Shown here in pieces: positions 12,181-19,933 of a stretch of 28,945 nucleotides of DNA. The notes below the pieces were generated by a model. It did not search any database, was not told the DNA's origin, and saw only the letters and a program-made list of their open reading frames with translations. The DNA lies in assembly GCA_002321305.1 (NCBI GenBank), contig DCMF01000019.1:1-28945 (forward strand). Direction: 5' to 3'. This DNA is from Verrucomicrobia bacterium UBA1629 (GTDB lineage: Bacteria; Verrucomicrobiota; Kiritimatiellia; RFP12; UBA1067). The first letter of the stretch is position 1. The number at the start of each line of letters is the position of its first letter. The translations under genes and the position numbers were made by a program.

Positions 12181-15164
12181 GCATACTTGGAAAACTGGCG
12201 GGGCTGGGCGGCCTCGCGTTCTGGTCGAGGGTTCGCGGGATGAAGACCGCGCGCTCGGTGGACGTCGCGCGCGCCGTCGCCGAGCAGCGCGCACGCTTCA
12301 ACCCCCTGCGCAGCTTCACGCCGGAAAAGCTCGTCCGCGCGATCGACGCATGGCGCATCGGGACGATCTGCGACCTCGCGCGCATACTGGAGGAGCTGGA
12401 GCAGCGCGACGACATGATCCTCGCGTGCTCGCGCAAGATGAAGTCGTCCGTCGCGCGGTGCAAGCACTCCGTGCAGGTCGTCGAGGGGCAGGAGGACAAC
12501 CCGGAGGCGCAGCGGCACAAGAGGGCGCTGGAGGACTTCTACGCCGGGATCAGGGCAACCAGCGTGTTCGCGCGCAACGAGCGCGGCGGCTTCCGCCTCC
12601 TCGTCAAGCAGATGATGGACGCGGTACACGCGAAGTACGCCGTCCACGAGATCGTCTGGGAGCCGCACCGGGACGGGACGCTGTCGGCGCGCTTCCAGTT
12701 CGTGCCGCTCTGGATGTTCGAGAACCACACGGGCGAGCTCAGGTATCTCGACCACTACGGCGCGTACGACGGCGTGCCGATGGAGCCGGGCGGCTGGCTC
12801 GTCACCGTCGGCGACGGCGTGGGCGTCGCGGCCGCCGTCGCGGCCATGTCAAAGCGGCTCTCCATGAACGACTGGCTGCTGTTCTCGGAGAAGTGCGGCA
12901 CGCCGGGCCTCCACGCCCGGACGAGCGCGCCGGAGGACAGCGAGAGCTGGCAGAAGCTCGTGGACGCCCTGCGGAACTTCGGGCGGGACTGGTCGTGCGT
13001 CACCGACACGGAAACGGAGATCAGCACGGTCTCGCTGGCGCAGGGCGGGACGACCCCCTATCCCGACCTCGTCCGCTTCATGAACAAGGCGATCTCCGTC
13101 CTGTACCGGGGGGCCGACCTCTCCACCCTTTCCGGCGAGGGCGGCGACGCGAGCGGCGCGTCCCTTCAGGGCGCGGAGAGCGACATACTGGAGCAGGACG
13201 CGTGCGAGATGCTGTCCGAGACCCTGCAGGAGCAGGTGGACAGGTTCGTCATCCGCTACCACTTCGGCGAGGACGCCGTGCCGCTCGCCTACATCCAGAT
13301 CGAGCCGAACGCCAAGCAGGACGCCAAGCTCGACATGGACGTGGACAGGCACCTCATGGAGGCTGGCGTCTGCCTCTCCAAGAACGACATGATCCGGCGG
13401 TACGGGCGCACCGAGTACAAGCCGGAGGACAAGACGGACGCGCCGCTGACGCGGCAGCCGTCCGCGACGGGCGGCAATGGGCCGGGACTTCCGAGCGGTG
13501 CCGCCGCACTCGCGAACGAGGACAGCGGCGCGCGCGCGGGCGTCGAGGCGTGGAAGAGCCTCCGCGCCGACCTGAACGGCGCACTCTCGGCGTGCGAGGA
13601 GGCGATCCGCTCAAGGGACGCGGACGGCTTCGTCGCGGCGCTGAAGAGGCTTCCCAAGACGGCTGACGGGACGCGCCTCGCACAGTCGCTCCGCGAGCGG
13701 ATGAAGTCCGCCCTGCGCCTCCACAACGCGCTGGAGTTCGACGAGGGCGACCATCCGCGCGGCAGGGGCGGACGCTTCATCGCCAAGGAGGGCGAGGGGC
13801 GCACCATCGAGACGTTCGCCTACGGCAGGGAGGGGCGGCGGTTCAAGCTGGACAGGAACGGCAACCACGTCTACGGCCCGGAGGCCGTCGAGGACAGGTT
13901 CTCCTTCGGAAAGCGGTTCGACGCCGCCAAGAAGGACAAGCCGACGCCGAACTTCGACAGGAACAGGGCCGTGCCGGACTCGGGCAGGCGCACGTTCGGC
14001 GAGATGGACGCCCGCGACTATTTCACGCGCGACGACAGCCCGATCGACTACGGCGAGGCCGAGAGGCCGGACGGCAAGCCGAGGTACGTCTGGCGGCTGG
14101 ACGGCAAGCCCCTCACCGAACGCGACGCGGCCGAGCTGGAGGCCGCGTGCGCCGAGGGGATCAGCGGACAGCTCCTCACGCCGGAGACGACGGGCGTGCG
14201 CGTCCGCCGCGACTACGCCAACGGCAGGAACCAGGTCGCCCAGTTCGTCGGCGGCACGGGGCGCAGGAAGACGATCTACGACCGCGAGACGGAGCGGCAT
14301 CGGCAGCAGGCCAAGTTCGCGCAGGTGGACAGCGTCGTCGAGAACTACGACAGGCTCTTCGGCGAGATCGCCAGCGACGCCGAGGGCGGCAGCTACGAGG
14401 CGAACGTGGCGTACTTCCTCACCCGCTCGAAGTGCCGCGTCGGCGGCAAGCGCGGCAGGGGGAGCGACAACTTCGGCGCGCTTGACCTCACGGGCGACAA
14501 CATCCGCGTCAGCGGCGACACGGTGACGCTCGACTTCGACGCGAAGAACAGCCACTGGAGGCAGACCATCCGCGACAGGCGGCTCGCAACGTGGATGTCG
14601 GAACGCCTCAGGGAGGCCAAGCCGGGCGAGCCCGTCCTCGGCGGCGCGCACACCACGCCCGGCAAGGTGAACGACTACCTGACGGGCGTCGGCGAGCGGT
14701 GCGGCATCGCGCGGAACGCGGACGGCAAGGGCCTCACGGCGCACAACATACGACACGCCGGGGCGACGCGCCTCGCCAGCGAACTTGTGGACGGGATCGG
14801 GATCGACCCGTCCGAAGACCGCAGGGGCTACGTCGCCGCGCTGGCGGACGTGGTGCGCACGTGCGGACGGCACATCGGCGACACGGGCAAGCTCGCGTTC
14901 GAGAAGTACATCAGCCCCAAGTACCTCTTCAAGAACGCGCCAGACCTGCTGGCGGCGGACGCGGCCTACCGCATGGCCAACGAAAACTGGTATAATGGCG
15001 ACATGAAGACAGGCAAGCCCACGAACGAACCACCGCCGAATGCGCCGGACGTCGAGCCGCTTGACGACGACGACGAGGACGACGACCCGTCGTTCTACAC
15101 GGAGGCCGACTACGAGCGGTTCCCCGTCCTGCGCGAGCTTCGCGAGATGCTGGAGGAGGACTGA
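12177..15164 (+). CDS. DUF935-type portal protein fused to a topoisomerase IB-like domain
   Basis: This is a 995-residue protein. Residues about 1-430 resemble the Mu gp29/DUF935 portal family: FTPEKLVRAIDAW, DDMILACSRKMKSSV, NDWLLFSEKCGTPG, SVLYRGADLSTLSGEGG, ESDILEQDA and LMEAGVCLSKNDMIRRYG. A helical linker and a DHPRGRGGRF motif (from residue 525) follow. Residues about 640-930 then follow the order of poxvirus/bacterial topoisomerase IB: YVWRLDGKPLTERDAAEL, DYANGRNQVAQFVG, KCRVGG (R754), FDAKNSHWRQTIRDRRL (K790), VNDYL, TAHNIRHAGAT (R859) and HIGDTGKLAFEKYISPKYL (D902 where bacteria have Asn/His; candidate nucleophile Y911). The end is very acidic. No MuF gene is seen. The fusion suggests a virion-carried enzyme. 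Both halves are read in one uninterrupted frame. Confidence 0.85.
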   Translation: MSILGKLAGLGGLAFWSRVRGMKTARSVDVARAVAEQRARFNPLRSFTPEKLVRAIDAWRIGTICDLARILEELEQRDDMILACSRKMKSSVARCKHSVQVVEGQEDNPEAQRHKRALEDFYAGIRATSVFARNERGGFRLLVKQMMDAVHAKYAVHEIVWEPHRDGTLSARFQFVPLWMFENHTGELRYLDHYGAYDGVPMEPGGWLVTVGDGVGVAAAVAAMSKRLSMNDWLLFSEKCGTPGLHARTSAPEDSESWQKLVDALRNFGRDWSCVTDTETEISTVSLAQGGTTPYPDLVRFMNKAISVLYRGADLSTLSGEGGDASGASLQGAESDILEQDACEMLSETLQEQVDRFVIRYHFGEDAVPLAYIQIEPNAKQDAKLDMDVDRHLMEAGVCLSKNDMIRRYGRTEYKPEDKTDAPLTRQPSATGGNGPGLPSGAAALANEDSGARAGVEAWKSLRADLNGALSACEEAIRSRDADGFVAALKRLPKTADGTRLAQSLRERMKSALRLHNALEFDEGDHPRGRGGRFIAKEGEGRTIETFAYGREGRRFKLDRNGNHVYGPEAVEDRFSFGKRFDAAKKDKPTPNFDRNRAVPDSGRRTFGEMDARDYFTRDDSPIDYGEAERPDGKPRYVWRLDGKPLTERDAAELEAACAEGISGQLLTPETTGVRVRRDYANGRNQVAQFVGGTGRRKTIYDRETERHRQQAKFAQVDSVVENYDRLFGEIASDAEGGSYEANVAYFLTRSKCRVGGKRGRGSDNFGALDLTGDNIRVSGDTVTLDFDAKNSHWRQTIRDRRLATWMSERLREAKPGEPVLGGAHTTPGKVNDYLTGVGERCGIARNADGKGLTAHNIRHAGATRLASELVDGIGIDPSEDRRGYVAALADVVRTCGRHIGDTGKLAFEKYISPKYLFKNAPDLLAADAAYRMANENWYNGDMKTGKPTNEPPPNAPDVEPLDDDDEDDDPSFYTEADYERFPVLRELREMLEED
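14990..15005 (+). promoter_or_regulatory. Extended -10-like TGGTATAAT followed by in-frame ATG
   Basis: TGGTATAATGGCGACATG lies inside the portal-fusion gene. It shares TGGTATAATG with the promoter of the Mrr gene on the other strand near 26430, with the ATG at almost the same distance. An in-frame start at 15003 would give a 53-residue acidic product equal to the protein's C-terminus. No Shine-Dalgarno site is present. It may be chance coding of the residues WYNGDM. Confidence 0.2.
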
Positions 15165-15203
15165 CGGCGCAGTGACGCGCTCCGGCGGCTTTTGCGCCCA
15201 AAG

Positions 15204-15216
15204 GGTTGCGGCCACC
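15204..15216 (+). promoter_or_regulatory. Near-palindrome GGTTGCGGCCACC (copy 3 of 3)
   Basis: This element is the same as at 4159 and 10205, with one mismatch in the palindrome. It lies in the 90-base gap before the protease gene and is followed 5 bases later by TGACAAACGGGCC, matching the two-element layout at 4159-4187. Confidence 0.5.
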
Positions 15217-15221
15217 TCGCG

Positions 15222-15234
15222 TGACAAACGGGCC
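15222..15234 (+). repeat. Recurrent intergenic element TGACAAACGGGCC
   Basis: This is a copy of TGACAAnCnGGCC, 33 bases before the ATG of the protease gene at 15255 with GCAGAGGACA between. The spacing to the start is nearly identical to the copy at 4175. Confidence 0.55.
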
Positions 15235-15254
15235 ATAGGCAGAGGACACGAAAA

Positions 15255-16352
15255 ATGGGAAAAGGAAGGCAGTTGAGGTTCACGGCCATTGCGCACGCCG
15301 ACGGGTTCGCCAACGAGTTCACGGCGGCGAACGAGATCGGGCGCATCCGCGTGCCGTACGGGGAATACGAGTACGGAGAGGTCAAGTGCCCCGACGGCAG
15401 GACGCGCAGGGTCATGCAGATATGGGACGAGGCCTCGGCCAAGGCCGTCAGGGCCGCGCTCCCGAACGAGGGCTACCCCGTCTACCAAGGGCATCCGGAC
15501 GTGCCGGACGTCGCCTTCAAGTACCCGAACAAGGCCGCCATCGGCTGGATCACGGGCGTCGAGGTCGCGAACGACGCGGCGGTGCTGGCGGTCGAGTGGA
15601 TCGAGAATCCGGGGCGCGGCTTCAAGTGGTTCAGCCCCTACTGGTGCGGCGACGCGGAGGTCGCGCCCGGCTCGGACGAGGCGCGCGTCCACGTCGAGTC
15701 GCTGACGAGCGTGGGGCTCGTCAACAACCCGCGCATCAGGCAGTTTACGCTCGCCAACGAGTGGAGCGAGACGGACACCCCGGCAACGGTGCCGGGCTCC
15801 GGCAACACGAACACCAACGAGGAAAGACAAATGGACATCACGAAACTCGCGGCCCTGCTCGGCCTCAAGGTCGAGGGGCTGACCGAGGAGCAGATCGTCG
15901 CCGAAATCACGAAGCTCCAGCAGGCGGCTGTCGCGGCGGCGGACGACGCCACGGCCAAGGTTCAGGCCGCGCAGGCCGACACGGCGGCGGCCAACCAGAG
16001 CGTCGCGGCGAAGGAGCAGGAGCTCGCCGCCGCCCGACAGCAGTTCGCCAACGAGCGCGCGGCGCGCATCGAGCTGCTGCTCGACAACGCCATCGCGGGC
16101 GGCAACATCACCCCCGCCGGGAAGGCCGCGTGGCGCGAACGCCTCGGCAAGGACATCGACGCCGGGACGGTCGCCCTCTTCAACGAGCGCGCCGTGAAGA
16201 CGGTGGCGGTCGCCACGGCCGAGGCCGCGAAGGGGCACGAGAAGCACGGCAGGCTCCTCGACTTCGCCAACGAGCTCGTGCGGAAGGACGGCATGGACTT
16301 CCACGCGGCCTTCCTCAAGGCCAAGGCCGAGCATCCGGAGCTGGCCAAGTAG
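15255..16352 (+). CDS. Mu I-like prohead protease with C-terminal scaffold
   Basis: This is a 365-residue protein. The N-terminal ~170 residues (IGRIRVPYGEYEY, YPVYQGHPDVPD, IGWITGVEV, WIENPGRGFKWFSPYW, SLTSVGLVNNPRI) match the Mu gpI-type phage protease, which cleaves scaffold and itself during head maturation. The H of QGHPD and the LTSVGLVNNP motif are the parts I rely on. The C-terminal half is Ala/Glu-rich and predicted coiled coil (about 205-275), as expected of a scaffold. An internal in-frame ATG with a good ribosome site marks a separately made scaffold. The gene lies between portal and capsid genes, the canonical position. Confidence 0.87.
   Translation: MGKGRQLRFTAIAHADGFANEFTAANEIGRIRVPYGEYEYGEVKCPDGRTRRVMQIWDEASAKAVRAALPNEGYPVYQGHPDVPDVAFKYPNKAAIGWITGVEVANDAAVLAVEWIENPGRGFKWFSPYWCGDAEVAPGSDEARVHVESLTSVGLVNNPRIRQFTLANEWSETDTPATVPGSGNTNTNEERQMDITKLAALLGLKVEGLTEEQIVAEITKLQQAAVAAADDATAKVQAAQADTAAANQSVAAKEQELAAARQQFANERAARIELLLDNAIAGGNITPAGKAAWRERLGKDIDAGTVALFNERAVKTVAVATAEAAKGHEKHGRLLDFANELVRKDGMDFHAAFLKAKAEHPELAK
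15831..16352 (+). CDS. Nested scaffold protein (internal start, Mu Z / lambda Nu3-like arrangement)
   Basis: The ATG at 15831 is in frame with the protease gene. It is preceded by AGGAAAG about 6-8 bases upstream and by a Pro/Gly/Asn-rich linker that separates the two domains. It would give 173 residues, MDITKLAALLGLKVEGLTEE onwards, largely coiled coil. Many phages make scaffold from an internal start in the protease gene, so a real second product is likely, but it is not proven by sequence alone. Confidence 0.55.
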   Translation: MDITKLAALLGLKVEGLTEEQIVAEITKLQQAAVAAADDATAKVQAAQADTAAANQSVAAKEQELAAARQQFANERAARIELLLDNAIAGGNITPAGKAAWRERLGKDIDAGTVALFNERAVKTVAVATAEAAKGHEKHGRLLDFANELVRKDGMDFHAAFLKAKAEHPELAK

Positions 16353-16393
16353 GCAAGTGCTTTTCACACGAATCCGCAAAAGGAGACACGAAA

Positions 16394-16807
16394 ATGGGCA
16401 AGATGAAGTTCAAGATGTTCAACGAGGCGGGGGCGCACCTCAACGGTCGCCTCACCTATGTCGCCGGTGGCGCGGTCGAGCGCGGCGACGTCGTGAAGTT
16501 CGACTCGGACGGGAAGGTCGTCAAGTGCGCGGCCAACAACGACGCGGCCATCGGCGTCGCGCTGGACGGGTCTGTCGCCGGCGAGATCGTGGCCGTCGCC
16601 ATCCTCGGCAGCTACACGGGAACCGTCGTCGTCAGGGCGGCTGGCGCGATTGCCAAGGGGGCGAAGGTCGGCGCGGACGCCAAGGCATACGCCGAGGCCG
16701 TCACCGGGGAGGGCGCCAAGCCCGCGTCAGTCGTCATCGGCGTCGCGCTGGACGCCGCCGTCGCCGCCGGAGACCTGATCGAGGTCGCCCACCGCGTCGC
16801 GGTCTGA
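16394..16807 (+). CDS. Capsid decoration (cement) protein, DUF2190-like
   Basis: This is a 137-residue protein of small hydrophobic residues in beta-like repeats: NDAAIGVALDGSVAGEIVAV, GTVVVRAAGAIAKGAKVG and SVVIGVALDAAVAAGDLIEV. The pairing of GVALD-x(n)-AAGD/GE with a central AKGAKVGAD is characteristic of phage head decoration/cement proteins encoded between scaffold and major capsid genes, exactly its place here. It stabilises the expanded capsid from outside. AAGGAG lies 8 bases before the ATG. The end of the gene encodes a short DNA palindrome (16791-16803, ACCGCGTCGCGGT) directly ahead of the TGACAA element. Confidence 0.8.
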   Translation: MGKMKFKMFNEAGAHLNGRLTYVAGGAVERGDVVKFDSDGKVVKCAANNDAAIGVALDGSVAGEIVAVAILGSYTGTVVVRAAGAIAKGAKVGADAKAYAEAVTGEGAKPASVVIGVALDAAVAAGDLIEVAHRVAV

Positions 16808-16820
16808 TGACAACCCGGCC
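16808..16820 (+). repeat. Recurrent intergenic element TGACAACCCGGCC
   Basis: This is a copy of TGACAAnCnGGCC immediately after the decoration-protein stop (a tandem TGATGA) and 51 bases before the major capsid ATG, a longer distance than for the other copies. A GC palindrome (16791-16803) lies just upstream. Confidence 0.5.
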
Positions 16821-16858
16821 ACAGGCAGAGAGACACACGCGCAACAGGAGAAAGTGAA

Positions 16859-17842
16859 ATGAAGAAGATCGGATATTCCTTCGACGGCCTCAGCCTCGCG
16901 AACGAGGCGAAGCCCGGACAGGTCGCGCTCGCGAACGAGACGGCCTTCAACCAGCAGTTCTTCTCGGAACCGCTCACGCAGTACGCCGTCGGCTGGACGA
17001 GCGAGCAGAAGGCCCTCGAAAGGCTGCTCGACTTCATCGCGCCGCAGGTCAGCGTCTCGCGCAAGTTCCAGTACAAGGTCGCCAACAACGCGAAGGAGTT
17101 CCTCGCGCTGGAGGAGACCGAGGACATCCGCGCCATCGGCGGCGAGTTCAAGCGCATCGAGGCGCGCGGCGACATCGTGCAGTCCCGCACCTACTCGAAG
17201 GGCCTCGCCACGATCATCGACCTCGACGAGGAGGACGCGGAGGACGGGCTGGAGGAGCGCAAGGTCGCGTGGCTCCGCAAGATCCTCCTGCGCATGGAGA
17301 TCCGCCGCGCCATCGCCCTGCTGTCCGCCTCGGCCGCGAACAAGGCCGTGACGTGGGGCGGCGCGGACGGCTCCGACCCTGACATGGACCTCGCGGAGAT
17401 GCTGCTGGCGGGCGGCGACGGCTCCGGCATCGACCCGAACCGCATCCTCATGGGCAAGGCGGCGTGGCAGACGCGCCTCGTCGCGCTCCGCGCGAAGGAC
17501 ACGGCGGGCGCGTTCGCCTCCGCCGGGATGACGCCGGACGCCCTCGCGGGGTTCCTCGCGTGCGACAGCGTGTACGTGAACAGGGAGCGGTTCCAGTCCG
17601 GCGGCGAAAAGGCGAACCTCGTCGGCTCGGACACGGTGATCGGCTTCATGGCCGAGGCCGGGATGGGCAAGGACGACCCGTCGAACATCAAGCGGTTCGT
17701 CTCGGCGCAAGACGGCGGCGCGTTCCGCGTGTACCGCCAGGAGCTGACCTCGCACCTCATCCAGATCAGCGTGAGCCACTACTCCAACATCGTCCTCACG
17801 TCGAACCTCGGCCTGCGCAAGCTGACCGTGACCAAGGGCTAA
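16859..17842 (+). CDS. Major capsid protein
   Basis: This is a 327-residue protein in the canonical capsid position, after protease/scaffold and decoration genes. It has features of the HK97-like capsid fold as seen in Mu-like and related phages: an N-arm, LLDFIAPQVSVSRKFQYKVA, EETEDIRAIGGEFKRIE, the spine-like segment EERKVAWLRKILLRMEIRRA, and a beta-rich C-terminal half (VIGFMAEAGMGKDDPSNIKRF and the following strands to LRKLTVTKG). It is expected to be the most abundant virion protein. AGGAGAAAG lies upstream of the ATG. The family match is by pattern and position rather than by a single motif. Confidence 0.85.
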   Translation: MKKIGYSFDGLSLANEAKPGQVALANETAFNQQFFSEPLTQYAVGWTSEQKALERLLDFIAPQVSVSRKFQYKVANNAKEFLALEETEDIRAIGGEFKRIEARGDIVQSRTYSKGLATIIDLDEEDAEDGLEERKVAWLRKILLRMEIRRAIALLSASAANKAVTWGGADGSDPDMDLAEMLLAGGDGSGIDPNRILMGKAAWQTRLVALRAKDTAGAFASAGMTPDALAGFLACDSVYVNRERFQSGGEKANLVGSDTVIGFMAEAGMGKDDPSNIKRFVSAQDGGAFRVYRQELTSHLIQISVSHYSNIVLTSNLGLRKLTVTKG

Positions 17843-17858
17843 ACGCCCTTCCCAGTTT

Positions 17859-17931
17859 CCCCGGCGCGGTTCGCCGCTTGTCCGCCTGTCAACGTCTGTC
17901 TGTCCGGCCAAGCGCTCCGGACGCGCCGGGG
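17859..17931 (+). terminator. Nested GC hairpin after the capsid gene (possible attenuator/terminator)
   Basis: In the 125-base gap after the capsid gene, CCCCGGCGCG (17859-17868) pairs perfectly with CGCGCCGGGG (17922-17931). Inside it, GTCCGG and CCGGAC form a second 6-bp stem around 17902-17922. The downstream tract CTCTTCTC is only moderately T-rich, so this could be a weak terminator, an attenuator that lowers expression after the capsid gene, or an RNA-processing/stability element. Confidence 0.4.
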
Positions 17932-17967
17932 CTCTTCTCATCCAACACCGATCGGGAGCGACGACTT

Positions 17968-18411
17968 ATGGCATGGCGCAAGGCGACTGCGGAAGACCTC
18001 AGGCGCAGCATCAGCGAGACGGAGGTCGAGGCATACGGGAACGCCGCGAACGACGGCGGCGACGACCGCGTCGAGGCCCTGCTCGTGCGCACAGCGCGCC
18101 TCGTGCGCGGATACCTGCGCGCCAACAGGCGAATCCGCCTCCCGAAGGACGAGCTGCTGATCCCGGACACGCTCATCGCGCCCGCGATGGACTACGCGGC
18201 TTTCGACATGGTGGCCGTGGTGCCCGTCGACAACATGGAAGACCGGCGGGCGCGCCGCAGGGACGCGATCCGCGTCTTCGAGCAGGCGGCGGCCGACCAG
18301 TTCTACGTGGAGAGCTACGAGCCGGAGGACGAGTCCGCGTCCGGCGGCGGCTGCACGCTCGTCACGCATTCGCCGCGTCGCGTCACGGCGGCTTCGCTCA
18401 ACGGGCTGTAG
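17968..18411 (+). CDS. Head-tail connector, Mu gp36/DUF1320-like
   Basis: This is a 147-residue protein. It is helix-rich with an N-terminal segment ATAEDLRRSISETEVEAYGN, then DDRVEALLVRTARLVRGYLR, then a run of short helices ending RRRDAIRVFEQAA, matching the layout of Mu gp36/DUF1320 adaptor proteins (DLxxxISExEL...ALxxAxxxVxGYL). These bind below the portal. It directly follows the capsid gene, as in Mu-like head modules. The ATG at 17968 is preceded by GGGAG. Earlier in-frame codons run into the capsid gene and are not used. Confidence 0.75.
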   Translation: MAWRKATAEDLRRSISETEVEAYGNAANDGGDDRVEALLVRTARLVRGYLRANRRIRLPKDELLIPDTLIAPAMDYAAFDMVAVVPVDNMEDRRARRRDAIRVFEQAAADQFYVESYEPEDESASGGGCTLVTHSPRRVTAASLNGL

Positions 18412-18414
18412 GCC

Positions 18415-19059
18415 ATGCAGACCTTCGTCACAGTCCACTTCGACTCCGAGACCGAGCGGACGGTTCGGCTGCGGCAGGCCCTGTCGCCGGACGTTCGCGC
18501 GCGCATCGTCCCGGCGGCCACGCGGCGCGTCTTCGCGCTCATACAGGGCCGCTTCCGCGACTATGCGCAGACGCACCACAGGACAGCGGACGCGCTCGGC
18601 GCGCCGCACACGAAGCACATGGAGCGCGCGGCCCGGAACATGAGCCACGAGTTCGTGCGCGAACCGGGCATGGACGCCGGGCGCGTCATTCTCAAGATGG
18701 CCGGAATCGGGCGCGCCTTCCACGACGTTGACATCCGCATGGGGGACAGGCGGCTCACCATACCCATCGCGCGGGAGAGCTACGGCAAGAGCGTCGCCGA
18801 CATCCGGCGGGAATACGGCGAGGACGCCATCGTCTGGTTCAGGTCGCGGAAAGGCAACACGGTCATGGGCGTCCGAACGGAACGCGGACGCGGGAAGAGG
18901 CGCACGCGCGTCACGATCCCCCTGTTCGTCCTGAAGGAGAGCGTACACCAACGGCGCGACCCGGACATGGTGCCGTCGGAGGCGGCGATCTCGCAGACGG
19001 CCAAGGCCGCGCTCGTCGCGTGCATCGATAGTTTCGTCGGCGGAGGAGGGCTGAGATGA
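18415..19059 (+). CDS. Putative virion morphogenesis / head-tail completion protein (gpG-like)
   Basis: This is a 214-residue basic protein located 3 bases after the gp36-like gene and overlapping the next gene by 4 bases. The central part (RVFALIQGRFRDYAQTHHRT and ILKMAGIGRAFHDVDIRMGD) and the basic C-terminal half (PIARESYGKSVADI, RTRVTIPLFVLKESVHQRRD) are compatible with phage morphogenesis proteins of the Mu gpG / HK97 gp10 type that join tail to head. I rely on gene order more than on motifs. No catalytic signature is visible. Confidence 0.55.
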   Translation: MQTFVTVHFDSETERTVRLRQALSPDVRARIVPAATRRVFALIQGRFRDYAQTHHRTADALGAPHTKHMERAARNMSHEFVREPGMDAGRVILKMAGIGRAFHDVDIRMGDRRLTIPIARESYGKSVADIRREYGEDAIVWFRSRKGNTVMGVRTERGRGKRRTRVTIPLFVLKESVHQRRDPDMVPSEAAISQTAKAALVACIDSFVGGGGLR

Positions 19060-19532
19060 ACGGGGCCGAGACCCTTGCGACGGTTCTGCGCGCCTACGCC
19101 AGCGACCTCGCGCGCTTCATCGAGGCGGACGAGGTGCTGGGGAACTACGACGGCCTCTCGGTCATCGTCGAGGACAAGGCGAACGTCGAGACGTCGATCC
19201 GCGCGGCCATCTCGAAGGCGACGGGCGGCGTGGCCGTCCTCGTGGCCGTCACGGGCTTCCGGCGGCGTCCCAACAGCGGCGCGCTGCTGACCGGGACGAT
19301 CGACTTCCAGATATCCGTCCACGAGAACCCGCTCTTCAACCGCAAGGGCCAGTTCGTGCTGACGGCGCAGTGCGTCGCGGAACGGCTCGCCGCGCTCCTG
19401 CACTGGGCGCGCGTTCCGGGCTACGACAACAGGCTCCTGTTCGACGACCTCGTGCGCGTCGATGACAACGCGGCCAACATCGTGGTGGTGAAGCTCCACG
19501 CGGAGCAGACCCTCCGGGGAGTCGTCGAATGA
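19056..19532 (+). CDS. Putative tail terminator / gp37-like protein
   Basis: This is a 158-residue alpha/beta protein with ATGA overlaps at both ends. The pattern of an N-terminal helix, strands around VAVLVAVTGFRRRP, then GTIDFQISVHENPLFNR, a helix AQCVAERLAALLHWA and terminal strands ANIVVVKLHAEQTL is that of phage tail terminator or tail-completion proteins, which form a ring closing the tail tube. The position between a completion protein and the tail-tube candidate agrees. It is not recognised at family level with certainty. Confidence 0.55.
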   Translation: MNGAETLATVLRAYASDLARFIEADEVLGNYDGLSVIVEDKANVETSIRAAISKATGGVAVLVAVTGFRRRPNSGALLTGTIDFQISVHENPLFNRKGQFVLTAQCVAERLAALLHWARVPGYDNRLLFDDLVRVDDNAANIVVVKLHAEQTLRGVVE

Positions 19533-19933
19533 TCGGAAACGAGGAGAAGGTTCGCTGGGGTGACGACGGGGACGGATCGAGCCCCCGGTTCGGCACCATC
19601 ACCAGCAGGAGGACGGGCAAGGGCGGAGAGCTCGTGCGCGGCCTCGACAGGCGCGGCGCGACGCGGCAGTTCGCCGTGCGCGACCGCCACCGCACGATCA
19701 CGCTGACGGCGACCGTCACCGAGGACGTCACGGACGACGACATCCCGGAGGTCGGCGACGCATTCCGCGCCCCGGTCGGCGGACGGGAGCTGGAGTTCGT
19801 CTGCACGGACAGCCAGCTCGAAACCTTCAGGGAGGACGCGTCCGTGCTGACCGTCTCCGGGCGCACCTTGGGACACACGCCGGACGGCACGCCATTTGAC
19901 AGACTGCAAACCAACAGAAAGGACAAGGAATGA
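19529..19933 (+). CDS. Hypothetical tail-region protein
   Basis: This is a 134-residue acidic/basic mixed protein that I do not recognise. It contains beta-like stretches (RFGTITSRRTG, TITLTATVTEDVTDDDIPEV, LTVSGRTLG) and no catalytic motif. It is linked by ATGA overlaps to the terminator-like gene before it and the tail-tube candidate after it, so it is almost certainly a structural or assembly protein of the tail. Confidence 0.6.
   Translation: MIGNEEKVRWGDDGDGSSPRFGTITSRRTGKGGELVRGLDRRGATRQFAVRDRHRTITLTATVTEDVTDDDIPEVGDAFRAPVGGRELEFVCTDSQLETFREDASVLTVSGRTLGHTPDGTPFDRLQTNRKDKE

Noticed and set aside
13611..16379. 922-codon minus-strand ORF opposite the portal fusion and protease
   Set aside because: It is a shadow frame of well-supported plus-strand genes with no motifs of its own.
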